12,101 nucleotides of DNA from Gammaproteobacteria bacterium (GCA_011052165.1 DRJN01000144.1:1-12101), one strand, 5' to 3'. Shown: positions 1 through 7,234, counted from the first letter of the stretch. The notes: generated by a model from the letters alone, not told the origin. A program made the numbers and translations.

Positions 1-1448
1 ACCGGTCGGCCCGTCGCCCCCTTGTGGTTGCCGCCCTCCCAGGCGACACCGGCGATATCCAGGTGCGCCCATTTGAATTTTTTGCTGAACCGGGAGAGAA
101 AGCAGGCAGCAGTAATGGTGCCTGCTTCACGGCCACCGATGTTGGCCATGTCAGCAAAGTTGCTTTTCAATTGTTCATCATATTCGTCCCAGAGAGGCAT
201 TTGCCAGGCACGATCGCCACTCTCGTTACCGGCGTCCAACAGTGACTGGGCAAGTGCCGGATCGTTACTGAGCAGGCCGCAGGCATGTTTGCCCAGGGCA
301 ATGACACAGGCGCCAGTGAGCGTAGCGATATCGATCACGAGCCGGGGTTTGAATTTTTCACTATAGGTGAGCGCGTCACAGAGAATCAGGCGGCCTTCGG
401 CATCGGTGTTGAGGATTTCGATAGTTTGCCCCGACATGCTGGTGACGATGTCGCCGGGTTTGCTGGCGGCCCCATCCGGCAGGTTTTCGCAACTGGGGAC
501 GATACCCATAACATTTAGCGGCAGTTGCAGTTCGCTTATTGCCGCCATGGCGCCGATAACGCTGGCGGCGCCGCACATATCGTATTTCATTTCATCCATG
601 GCGGCGGAGGGTTTAATGGAAATACCGCCAGAGTCAAAGGTGATGCCCTTGCCTACCAGAACGATGGGTTTGTCTGTTTTTTTGCCACCCTGATAGTTCA
701 TTTCTATCAGCCTGGGCGGCTGGCGGCTGCCTTTGGCGACCGAGAGCAGGGCGCCCATGCCCAGGGTTTCCATTTGCTTTTGTCCCAGTGCGCGGACTTT
801 TAATTTGTCTGACTGTTTTGCCAGTTTGCTTGCCTCAGCAGCCAGGTAGCTTGGGGTACAGATATTGCCGGGTAGATTGCCCAGTTTGCGTGCCAGTGCG
901 CTGCCGCGAGCGATGGCCTGGCCCAGAGCCAGCCCCTGCTTTGCTGCCCTGAATTCATGTGCGTCAGAAACAATGAATGCGATTTTGCCCAATTTGGGAA
1001 CGCTGTCTTTTTCGCTCTTGAGATGGTCCGGACGGTACCGGCTGTGTTCGATAATTTCGACTGCCTGACGGATTTTCCAGCCGCTGGCATGTTCACCTAC
1101 GCTGAGTTCAGTAAGGAAACTGACGGCGTCACGGGCACCGGATTTGAGCAGGGCTTCGCTTGCGGTTTTCAGCGCCTTGCGGTAGGCGCTGTCGTTAAAG
1201 TCTTTTTCCTTGCCGCAGCCGACCAGTAGAATGCGCTCGCAAGCGCTACCCTCCACATGATGTAGCATCAAACTTCGCCCGGCCTTGCCTTCCATATCCC
1301 CGGACTTCAGGATTTTGTCCAGTCGTCCGCCGCAGGCCTGGTCCATTTTCTCGGCTGCGGAACTGAGTTTGCGGCGTTCGAATATGCCGAGAATGACGCA
1401 GGCGCTTTTCTGCTGTTCGGGAAGGCCGTGTTTGATACTTATATCCAT
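1..1448 (-). CDS. pepA: Leucyl aminopeptidase (M17 family), 3'-truncated by window edge
   Basis: Cytosolic M17 aminopeptidase, a two-metal enzyme that removes N-terminal residues from peptides. In E. coli the same protein also binds DNA in Xer recombination and carAB control. About 482 codons are visible from the ATG at 1446-1448. The reading frame is still open at the left edge, inside the conserved GATGRP stretch, so I estimate that about 18 C-terminal residues are missing. The signature NTDAEGRL lies at residues 347-354 and GKGITFDSGG at about 266-275. K267, D272, D290, D349 and E351 correspond to the metal ligands, and K279 and R353 to the catalytic pair, all at a constant offset of 3 from E. 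coli PepA. An AGGAA ribosome site (1455-1459) sits 6 nt before the ATG. It lies downstream of arnD on the same strand but has its own promoter candidate. The identification is secure; the DNA-binding role is not tested here. Confidence 0.96.
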   Translation of the reverse strand, partial: MDISIKHGLPEQQKSACVILGIFERRKLSSAAEKMDQACGGRLDKILKSGDMEGKAGRSLMLHHVEGSACERILLVGCGKEKDFNDSAYRKALKTASEALLKSGARDAVSFLTELSVGEHASGWKIRQAVEIIEHSRYRPDHLKSEKDSVPKLGKIAFIVSDAHEFRAAKQGLALGQAIARGSALARKLGNLPGNICTPSYLAAEASKLAKQSDKLKVRALGQKQMETLGMGALLSVAKGSRQPPRLIEMNYQGGKKTDKPIVLVGKGITFDSGGISIKPSAAMDEMKYDMCGAASVIGAMAAISELQLPLNVMGIVPSCENLPDGAASKPGDIVTSMSGQTIEILNTDAEGRLILCDALTYSEKFKPRLVIDIATLTGACVIALGKHACGLLSNDPALAQSLLDAGNESGDRAWQMPLWDEYDEQLKSNFADMANIGGREAGTITAACFLSRFSKKFKWAHLDIAGVAWEGGNHKGATGRP

Positions 1449-1493
1449 GTTTGATTCCTGTTTACTTGATCTGGATGGCGGAATGGTTCGTCA

Positions 1494-1522
1494 ACTATAG
1501 CAGGGGCGGGCCGAATTCCGAA
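1494..1522 (-). promoter_or_regulatory. Candidate sigma-70 promoter for pepA
   Basis: On the minus strand a TATAGT -10 hexamer (1494-1499, five of six consensus bases) lies 17 bp from a weaker TTCGGA -35 hexamer (1517-1522). Transcription would start near 1487 and give a leader of about 40 nt before the pepA ATG. Spacing and distance fit a sigma-70 promoter, but the -35 match is poor and this was read by eye. Confidence 0.45.
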
Positions 1523-1605
1523 GTACTACAGATTTTATCCGGGAGGGTGAGCTTCATTTGAGGATTGCCCGCCCAGGTCAATTTATTACGCTGCCTTCGA
1601 GTAGT

Positions 1606-1735
1606 GTAGGGTGGGCACGATTTTTGTGCCCACGCGTTACTTTGTTGTTGGATATTAAAAATGCAAGGATTGACGTTTCCCACGTGGGCGACCGAAGGAA
1701 GTGCCTGTGGTGCACAAACACCGTGCCCACCCTGC
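1606..1735. repeat. BIME-like pair of inverted GTAG-type REP elements
   Basis: The left unit (1606-1636, plus) starts with GTAG and then forms a hairpin of GTGGGCAC (1611-1618), a 7-nt loop and GTGCCCAC (1626-1633). The right unit (about 1701-1735) is an inverted, decayed copy: on the minus strand it starts GCAG, followed by GGTGGGCACG and an imperfect second arm with one extra base. The outer 14 bases of the two units match at 13 positions, so the whole block can also fold as one long stem. A GTAG tetranucleotide followed by an imperfect palindrome is typical of REPs mobilised by RAYT (TnpA-REP) transposases. No RAYT gene is in the window, so that link is inferred. Confidence 0.7.
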
Positions 1736-1797
1736 AAGGTTACATTAAGCTCCTGAACGAGAAGAGAAAAGTTGGGAGCAAATGGGGCAGACTGGAA

Positions 1798-1823
1798 TTT
1801 TATAATAGCCCCTTCCAGGGGCT
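1798..1823 (-). terminator. Probable terminator after arnD
   Basis: Just 4 bp beyond the arnD stop, the minus strand reads AGCCCC-TGGAA-GGGGCT (1807-1823), a 6-bp GC-rich stem with a 5-nt loop, followed by an A/T-rich run (ATTATAAAATT). The T tract is interrupted, so termination may be partial. Its position supports it as the end of the arn transcript. Confidence 0.55.
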
Positions 1824-1827
1824 TTCA

Positions 1828-2763
1828 TCATACCGCCTGCTCTGCAGGTGGTTGTTGATTTATTACGCTGCCTTCGAGTGCGAGTAGCCCGGAACGGCCA
1901 GGGACTTCTCCCCAGATAACCTCGCGGGTTTCAAGCGCATTCAGGGGCAGGCTTTCATAAATGTTTCTGAGCGTACCGATTTTAAATCCTGCCGCTTGCC
2001 ACATCTGTAACAATCGCTCCATGACAGGCAGCAGTTGCATACCTTCGAGTTCGGCATGCAGGGTATAGACGTGTCCGTGGGCAACGGGTTTGTGGCTGGC
2101 TTTAAAAATGGCGTCATGAACATTGTCATCGCTAATGCCATGACAGCCGATCAGTTCATCCAGGGTGGGCAGGGTTGTGGAGATCTGCGGGCAATGGGAT
2201 GTCTGGCCGTTCATCATCGGATAAAAGGCGGATTCACCGCGCACGTCGCTGGCATAGTCAAAGCCCATTTGTTCTTCCAGCATCAGGGCGTGGGCATTGA
2301 TTTGCCAGCCGGCTGCGCCGAGAGTTTTCGGCGGCTGGGAAAAAACATCGACATAGACATTGATGGCGCGTTGCATCTCCCGCTCGGTCCAGCGCCGATC
2401 CTTGTTGGCGACAAAATCCTGCCAGCGAATATGATCATAACAGTGAACCCCGGTTTCATGTCCGGCTGCGGCCACTTCACGCATTATATGGCTAGCTTTG
2501 CGGCCAATATGGGGGCCGGGCAGGAGGGTGCCGTAAAGCAGGGTTTTCAGACCGTAGTGACTGGTGACCGATGTGCGCCGGACCTTGGCCAGAAAGCCGG
2601 GGCGAAATATCCGGCGCAAAGCGCGGCCGGTGTGATCCGGGCCGAGGCTGAAGAGGAACGTAGCCTGCACCTGATATTTTTCAAACAGACGCAGAAGGGC
2701 GGGCACGCCTTCCAGTGTGCCGCGCCAGGTATCGACGTCAACCTTTAAAGCGATATTTTGCAT
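1828..2763 (-). CDS. arnD: 4-deoxy-4-formamido-L-arabinose-phosphoundecaprenol deformylase ArnD
   Basis: Removes the formyl group from undecaprenyl-phosphate-Ara4FN at the cytoplasmic face of the inner membrane, giving the L-Ara4N donor used by ArnT. The protein has 311 residues and is a NodB-type polysaccharide deacetylase. It carries the VDVDTWRG motif at 8-15 (D9 and D11 give the catalytic aspartate and metal site), GVHCYDH at 105-111 with metal-ligand histidines H107 and H111, AAGW at 150-153, and a late TLHAELEG motif with the C-terminal histidine. E. coli ArnD has 296 residues; the last nine here (QQPPAEQAV) lie past the 22-bp repeat and appear to be an acquired tail. The ATG start gives the expected N-terminus, but no clear Shine-Dalgarno is seen. 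Unlike the rest of the arn genes it is 365 bp from its upstream neighbour. Confidence 0.95.
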   Translation of the reverse strand: MQNIALKVDVDTWRGTLEGVPALLRLFEKYQVQATFLFSLGPDHTGRALRRIFRPGFLAKVRRTSVTSHYGLKTLLYGTLLPGPHIGRKASHIMREVAAAGHETGVHCYDHIRWQDFVANKDRRWTEREMQRAINVYVDVFSQPPKTLGAAGWQINAHALMLEEQMGFDYASDVRGESAFYPMMNGQTSHCPQISTTLPTLDELIGCHGISDDNVHDAIFKASHKPVAHGHVYTLHAELEGMQLLPVMERLLQMWQAAGFKIGTLRNIYESLPLNALETREVIWGEVPGRSGLLALEGSVINQQPPAEQAV

Positions 2764-2783
2764 GGGGTTTCTGCCGAGTCCGG

Positions 2784-2799
2784 AGCTATCTAAATAGCT
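2784..2799. promoter_or_regulatory. Perfect 16-bp dyad upstream of arnD
   Basis: AGCTAT (2784-2789), CTAA, ATAGCT (2794-2799) form a perfect inverted repeat centred about 28 bp before the arnD ATG. It could be an operator or a small leader hairpin. I see no convincing promoter hexamers around it, and A/T-rich dyads of this size also arise by chance. Confidence 0.25.
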
Positions 2800-2830
2800 G
2801 TTCCAAATACCAGTCCACTTTAGGTTTTAC

Positions 2831-2908
2831 CGTTCGTCCTGAGCCTGTCGAAGGAAGCCTGTCGAAGGAAGCCCTTCGGCTTTGCTCAGGAGAGCCTTGT
2901 CGAAGGAC
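2831..2908. repeat. REP-like palindromic repeat with tandem 14-mers
   Basis: This block holds the motif CGTTCGTCCTGAGCCTGTCG, a kind of dispersed palindrome I recall from many proteobacterial genomes. A 14-bp unit GCCTGTCGAAGGAA occurs twice in tandem (2843-2856 and 2857-2870). Inverted pairs include TCCTGAGC (2837-2844) with GCTCAGGA (2884-2891) and CGAAGG (2863-2868) with CCTTCG (2873-2878). No open reading frame is supported here. It lies between the arnA decarboxylase gene and arnD. Confidence 0.65.
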
Positions 2909-3013
2909 AAGCAGACTAAAAACTCTATTCTCAGCATTTCCGCGTTCATGGTTCGACCTTTCGATTCACTCATGACTTCACCACGAACGTGGATGTTATA
3001 AGTGTTTTGGTAT

Positions 3014-3117
3014 TATTAATCGTTGCATAAGTATTTGCATGTATTTTATCCCCTCACCCCAACCCTCTCCCGTAGGGAGAGGGGGCTATGGTGCAAATAC
3101 TTATGCAACGATTAATA
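3014..3117. repeat. 104-bp foldback (MITE-like) element with 26-bp perfect terminal inverted repeats
   Basis: The arms 3014-3039 and 3092-3117 are perfect inverted copies, beginning TATTAATCGTTGCATAAG on the plus strand. Between them lies a second hairpin, CCCTCTCCC (3063-3071), GTA, GGGAGAGGG (3075-3083), in a CCCTCACCCCAACCCTCTCCC-type repeat that I recall as dispersed in proteobacterial genomes. No coding capacity and no clear target-site duplication are visible. The element begins 11 bp after the stop codon of the decarboxylase gene, so in the arn transcript it would form a very stable stem just before arnD. This may attenuate transcription or protect the upstream mRNA. Confidence 0.8.
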
Positions 3118-3128
3118 GACACAGTTAT

Positions 3129-4172
3129 TCAGTCGTCAAGCAGGGCGCGGGCTTCGGCGACTTCATGCCGGTAGGCTTCGAAGATCCCCCGCAGGGCGTC
3201 TTTGACATCCATCGTCGGTTCCCATCCCAGTTCTTTGCGGGTGTTTTCAATCCAGGGCACCCGGGTCTGAATATCCTGATAGCCTTTGCCGTAATATTTT
3301 TCGGAGCTGACTTCAATAATTTCGACTTGATCGGCGCCCGGTTTGTACTCGGGAAATTCCTGGGCGATGTCCAGCATCAACTCAGCCAGCTCACGAATGG
3401 AGAGATCATTTTTCGGGTTGCCGATGTTATAGATGTTGCCGGTGGCACAGCCATCCTTGTTTTCGATTATTTTCATCAGTGCGGCCACACCATCGGTTAC
3501 GTTGGTGAAGCTGCGACGCTGTTCACCGCCGTCTACCAGTTTGATGGGTTCGCCACGGGCGATATGCCCGATGAACTGGGTGACGACGCGGGAGCTGCCT
3601 TCCTTAGGTGTGTGCAGACTGTCGAGGCCGGAACCGATCCAGTTAAAGGGGCGAAACAAGGTGTAATCCAGTCCCTGCTCCTGACCATAGGCGGCGATGA
3701 CGCGATCCATTAATTGTTTGGCGCAGGAATAGATCCAGCGTGGCTTGGTGAGCGGGCCAAGAATCAGGTTGGATTCATAAGGATGGAACTCACTGTCGCT
3801 GCTCATCCCGTAGACTTCAGAGGTCGAGGGGAAAAGAATGCGTTTTTTGTATTTTACACAAGCGCGGACGATGGGCAGGTTGGCTTCAAAGTCCAGCTCA
3901 AAGACGGACAGGGGATTGGTCACATAGGTGGCGGGTGTGGCAATCGCTACCAGCGGCAGGATGACATCACATTTCTTGACATGATATTCCATCCACTCAT
4001 GGTTGATGGTGATATCACCTTCAAAAAAATTGAAACGTTCATGATCGATGATATCGTCCAGGCGATTGGAATGCATATCCATGCCGTGAACCGTCCAGTC
4101 GGTGGTTTCCAGAATGCTTTTGGAAAGATGGTGTCCAATAAAGCCATTGACACCCAGGATCAAAATATTCAT
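3129..4172 (-). CDS. arnA: UDP-glucuronate C4 decarboxylase, stand-alone ArnA C-terminal domain
   Basis: NAD-dependent oxidative decarboxylase that converts UDP-glucuronate to UDP-4-keto-pentose, the first committed step to L-Ara4N. The 347-residue protein is an extended short-chain dehydrogenase. It has an N-terminal Rossmann GVNGFIG (7-13), PSTSEVYGM (115-123) in which S118 and E119 match the catalytic S433/E434 of E. coli ArnA, and YSCAK (148-152) with the Y-xxx-K pair. A late RVPWI segment probably supplies the equivalent of R619. In E. coli this domain is fused behind the formyltransferase; here it is a separate gene overlapping the formyltransferase by an ATGA (4169-4172), which suggests translational coupling. 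It is the last gene of the tightly packed part of the operon. A related UDP-xylose synthase is less likely given the neighbours. Confidence 0.93.
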   Translation of the reverse strand: MNILILGVNGFIGHHLSKSILETTDWTVHGMDMHSNRLDDIIDHERFNFFEGDITINHEWMEYHVKKCDVILPLVAIATPATYVTNPLSVFELDFEANLPIVRACVKYKKRILFPSTSEVYGMSSDSEFHPYESNLILGPLTKPRWIYSCAKQLMDRVIAAYGQEQGLDYTLFRPFNWIGSGLDSLHTPKEGSSRVVTQFIGHIARGEPIKLVDGGEQRRSFTNVTDGVAALMKIIENKDGCATGNIYNIGNPKNDLSIRELAELMLDIAQEFPEYKPGADQVEIIEVSSEKYYGKGYQDIQTRVPWIENTRKELGWEPTMDVKDALRGIFEAYRHEVAEARALLDD

Positions 4173-5116
4173 TGCGTTATTTCCTGTTCGTAAGTAAGGG
4201 GTAATTCTGTTGTTGAAAAGTGTTGTTGAAAACCTGCTTCATCTATTTCGTGGTCATTAATGGCCATGCGGGTCAGGCAAAGACGTTTGCCATCGATGCA
4301 ATCTGCCCAGCAGCGTTGCTTTTCCCAGTAGATACGCGGCGACTTTCCGGCTGCAGGCAGGCCACGATAATAACTGCCGAGGATCTGTATGCGGGTATCC
4401 TGGGTATCAAAAAAAGCGCCGGGATAAGGCGGCGCCACTGCGCGAATGAGATTATGGATCTCCCTGGCGCTTTTATTCCAGTCAATGCGCCCATCCTCAG
4501 GCCGGCGGCCGGAAAAATAACTTCCGGCTGAAAGGTCCAGCGATGTTTCCGTTGCCTGTCCCTTGAGTAAGGCGGGGATACTGCGCAGCAGCACGGTCTC
4601 GCTGGCGCAGACAACTTTTTGGAAAACATCATGCGCCGTGTCGTTGGCTAAAATGGCAACTCTTGCCTGATCAATCAGAGGCCCGGCATCGGCTTTTATT
4701 TCCATTTTGTGCAGGCTGGCACCCGTTTCCCGTTCGCCATGGAGCACGGCCCAGTTAATCGGTACACGACCGCGATACTTCGGCAACAGCGAGCCGTGCA
4801 GATTATAAGCGCCTCTGGCTGCCAGGGCCAATATATCCGCGCCCAGCATGTGGCGGTAATAAAAGGAAAACAGCCAGTCAGGCCGGCAGGCTCTGATTTT
4901 TTCGATAATTTCAGGCGTATTGGGATCGTCGGGCGTGATCACGTCGATGTCATTACGTACCGCCAGCTCTGCGACGCTGTCGAACCAGATATTTTCTTCG
5001 GGATTATCCTGATGGGTGATGAGCAGACGGATATCAAGTTTGTTTGCGAGTAACACGGAAAGGCCGCGTACGCCGACATTATGGTAGGCAAAGACGACCG
5101 CTGCACTGACGGGCAT
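4169..5116 (-). CDS. arnA: UDP-4-amino-4-deoxy-L-arabinose formyltransferase, stand-alone ArnA N-terminal domain
   Basis: Transfers a formyl group from 10-formyltetrahydrofolate to UDP-L-Ara4N, making UDP-Ara4FN for ArnC. The 315-residue length equals the N-terminal half of E. coli ArnA. The formyltransferase core contains YNLHGSLLPKYRG (104-116) and a distal KADAGPLIDQ (141-150). N105, H107 and D143 match the catalytic triad N102/H104/D140 of E. coli ArnA at a constant offset of 3. The C-terminal part (from about 205) resembles the OB-like domain of methionyl-tRNA formyltransferases. It starts at a TAATG junction with arnC (1-nt overlap) and ends in an ATGA overlap with the decarboxylase gene, so the two ArnA activities would be made from adjacent, coupled reading frames. 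A methionyl-tRNA formyltransferase is excluded by context. Confidence 0.93.
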   Translation of the reverse strand: MPVSAAVVFAYHNVGVRGLSVLLANKLDIRLLITHQDNPEENIWFDSVAELAVRNDIDVITPDDPNTPEIIEKIRACRPDWLFSFYYRHMLGADILALAARGAYNLHGSLLPKYRGRVPINWAVLHGERETGASLHKMEIKADAGPLIDQARVAILANDTAHDVFQKVVCASETVLLRSIPALLKGQATETSLDLSAGSYFSGRRPEDGRIDWNKSAREIHNLIRAVAPPYPGAFFDTQDTRIQILGSYYRGLPAAGKSPRIYWEKQRCWADCIDGKRLCLTRMAINDHEIDEAGFQQHFSTTELPLTYEQEITQ

Positions 5117-6123
5117 TATGAATCTGTATCCCGATGAGAGGGTTGTTGCTCGAGTACGTCACGAACCAGAAAACGCGGCCGCTCGCGGATCTGGACATAG
5201 ATCCGGCCAACATATTCACCCAGTAAACCAATACCGAACAACAGCAGGCCCATGAGAAAGAAGGCGATACCGAAGAGAGTGAAAACGCCTTCCACTTCCG
5301 GGCCGACCAGAAGGCGGCGAATGGCCAGATAAAAGACGAAAATAAATGATATGACCGCAACCCCCATTCCGGCCATAGAAAAGAACTGTAGCGGAGCCAG
5401 GGAAAAGGAAGTCATGAGATCAAAGTTCAACTGGATAAGCTTGAACAGGGAGTATTTAGATTCGCCTGCCAGGCGTTCTTCGTGTTCAACCGTGACTTCG
5501 CAAGGGTTGCCGGCATACATATAGGCCAGCGCAGGGATAAAAGTATGGCTCTCATGTGAGTCCAGCACCGCATTGATAATGTCACGGTGATAAGCGCGGA
5601 ACATGCAGCCCTGATCAGTGATCTGGATATTGGTGATGCGCTCACGCAGCTTGTTCATGGCCTTGGAAGCCCAGTGCCGCCAGAGACTGTCACGTCGCTG
5701 ATGGCGGATGGTGCCGACGTAGTCATGTCCCTTGTCCAGCTCGGCGACCAGTTTGGGCATTTCTTCGGGCGGGTTTTGAAGATCGGCATCCAGCGTGACC
5801 ATATAGGTGCCACGGGCATATTCAAAGCCCGCCAGAATGGCGGCATGCTGGCCCGCATTGGCGCGCAGATAAACGACGCGGGTGACATCCGGGCGCTGTT
5901 GATATTGTTCACGTAAAAGTGCTGCGGAACGATCGCGGCTGCCATCGTCAACGAATATAATTTCATAACGGCGTTGCAGGGCATCCATAGCGGGATACAG
6001 ACGCTCGAACAGGGCGCTCAGCACCGCCTGTTCATTGTAGACCGGGATGATAATGGAAAATTCCGGCACCTGTTCGGGAGCCGGATCAGACTGTTTTTGT
6101 TCGATGTTTTCGCTCATGGCCAT
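5116..6123 (-). CDS. arnC: Undecaprenyl-phosphate Ara4FN transferase ArnC
   Basis: Inner-membrane GT2 glycosyltransferase that moves Ara4FN from UDP to undecaprenyl phosphate on the cytoplasmic side. It has 335 residues against 322 in E. coli. The catalytic GT-A domain comes first: SIIIPVYNE (23-31), VDDGS (58-62), the metal-binding DADLQNPPEE (112-121) and GESKY (220-224). Two membrane helices follow at about 245-268 and 279-303, then a short basic cytoplasmic tail. The ATG at 6123 overlaps the arnB stop (TAATG); Met3 is a possible alternative start. DPM1-like transferases such as GtrB share this architecture, but the position between arnB and arnA makes ArnC the best call. Confidence 0.93.
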   Translation of the reverse strand: MAMSENIEQKQSDPAPEQVPEFSIIIPVYNEQAVLSALFERLYPAMDALQRRYEIIFVDDGSRDRSAALLREQYQQRPDVTRVVYLRANAGQHAAILAGFEYARGTYMVTLDADLQNPPEEMPKLVAELDKGHDYVGTIRHQRRDSLWRHWASKAMNKLRERITNIQITDQGCMFRAYHRDIINAVLDSHESHTFIPALAYMYAGNPCEVTVEHEERLAGESKYSLFKLIQLNFDLMTSFSLAPLQFFSMAGMGVAVISFIFVFYLAIRRLLVGPEVEGVFTLFGIAFFLMGLLLFGIGLLGEYVGRIYVQIRERPRFLVRDVLEQQPSHRDTDS

Positions 6124-7232
6124 TAATTTGGAATAATACTGTTCAGCGCATCACAGACCTTGTCGACATCGTCCATTTCCATGGCGGGGAAGAGCGGCAA
6201 GGTCAGGGTCTGTACGCCGATGCGTTCGGCGTTCGGAAAATCACCTGGTTTATATCCGTAACGCCGGTATAGCGGAAACAGGTGCATGGCGGGGTAATGG
6301 GTGCCTGTGCCGATGTCTTGTTTCTGTAAACGTTGTTGTATGTCTGCGCGGTGTGTTCCGAGGCGATCATGATCGATGCAGACACAGAACATGTGCCAGC
6401 TGTGGCCTTCAGCATGGGCCGGTAAAACCAGTATTTCAGATTCGTGCAGCCGTTGAAAGTAGCGTTCGGCCAGTTGCCGTCGTTTCTGATTAAAATCATC
6501 CAGCCGGGGTAATTGCGCCAGGCCCAGCGCCGCGCCGACATCCGGCAGGTTCATTTTCCCGCCCCATTCCGTGACCGAGATGCTGCCATCGTCGGTACGT
6601 TCGATGCCATGAAACCGAATGCGTTCAATGCGCTGGATGAAGTCTTGATCATGGCTGGCAATCGCGCCGCCTTCGATGGTGGTCATATTCTTGTTGGGGT
6701 GAAAACTGAAGCAAACCGGATTACCCGAGCTGCCGATCTTGCGGCCTTTATATTCCGTCCCAATCGCCTGGGCGGCGTCTTCAATCAGAACCAGATTGTT
6801 GTCCTGCGCCAGTTGGTAAAGCGGATCCATGTCGACCGCCAGGCCGGCAAAGTGGACGGGTATCATTGCGCGGGTTTTTTCGCTAATGGCGGGGGCCACT
6901 TGTTCTGCATCGAGATTACGGCTGTGCAGCCCCACATCGACAAACACGGGCGTTGCGCCGACTCGCAGGACCACGTTGGCGGTGGCCACAAAACTCATGG
7001 CGGGAATAATGACTTCATCACCGGGGCCGACGTCGGAGGCCAGCAGGGCGGCTTCCAGCGCACTGGTGCCGGAGTTCAGCAGTCGTATCTGAATATCATT
7101 GCCGATATAGTCTTCAAGGGCCCGTTCCAGCGCCAGGGTGTTGGGACCGGTCGTGATCCAGCCGGATTCCAGAACTTTACGTACAGCATCGAACTCTGCC
7201 TCGCCCAGGCTGGGTCGGGTAAAGGGCAGCAC
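6123..7232 (-). CDS. arnB: UDP-4-amino-4-deoxy-L-arabinose-oxoglutarate aminotransferase ArnB
   Basis: PLP-dependent aminotransferase of the DegT/DnrJ/EryC1/StrS family. It adds the amino group from glutamate to the UDP-4-keto-pentose made by the ArnA decarboxylase. The protein has 369 residues. The N-terminal LPFTRPSLG matches the conserved start of ArnB, which supports the GTG start at 7232; a GAGGT ribosome site lies about 7 nt upstream. LESGWITTGP (21-30) is the family hallmark, EDAAQAIGT (151-159) holds the PLP-pyridine aspartate D152, and FHPNKN (177-182) holds the Schiff-base lysine K181, equal to K188 of Salmonella ArnB. It lies 2 nt after arnE and overlaps arnC by 1 nt. Family members also serve O-antigen amino sugars, but the arn context settles the assignment. 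Confidence 0.93.
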   Translation of the reverse strand: MLPFTRPSLGEAEFDAVRKVLESGWITTGPNTLALERALEDYIGNDIQIRLLNSGTSALEAALLASDVGPGDEVIIPAMSFVATANVVLRVGATPVFVDVGLHSRNLDAEQVAPAISEKTRAMIPVHFAGLAVDMDPLYQLAQDNNLVLIEDAAQAIGTEYKGRKIGSSGNPVCFSFHPNKNMTTIEGGAIASHDQDFIQRIERIRFHGIERTDDGSISVTEWGGKMNLPDVGAALGLAQLPRLDDFNQKRRQLAERYFQRLHESEILVLPAHAEGHSWHMFCVCIDHDRLGTHRADIQQRLQKQDIGTGTHYPAMHLFPLYRRYGYKPGDFPNAERIGVQTLTLPLFPAMEMDDVDKVCDALNSIIPN

Positions 7233-7234
7233 GT

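Larger units (their letters stand above)
1581..1879. repeat. 22-bp perfect direct repeat flanking a 255-bp insert at the arnD 3' end
   Basis: The same 22 bases, beginning ATTTATTACGCTG, occur at 1581-1602 and 1858-1879, in the same orientation and 277 bp apart. The right copy is inside arnD and encodes its residues LEGSVIN. In the left copy the same codons are followed at once by a TGA stop (1578-1580). Removing one 277-bp unit would therefore give an arnD ending in LEGSVIN, which is close to where E. coli ArnD ends. The sequence between the copies holds a pair of REP elements and the present arnD stop and terminator. I infer an insertion or segmental duplication; the mechanism is unknown, and 22 bp is long for a usual transposase target duplication. 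Confidence 0.85.

Noticed and set aside
1495..1887. Small open frames on both strands between pepA and arnD (80 and 109 codons)
   Set aside because: They run through the REP hairpins, the direct repeats and the arnD end, and their products show no recognisable features.
2831..3117. CRISPR array in the repeat-rich gap before arnD
   Set aside because: The repeats are palindromes and one short tandem pair with no regular spacers, and there are no cas genes.
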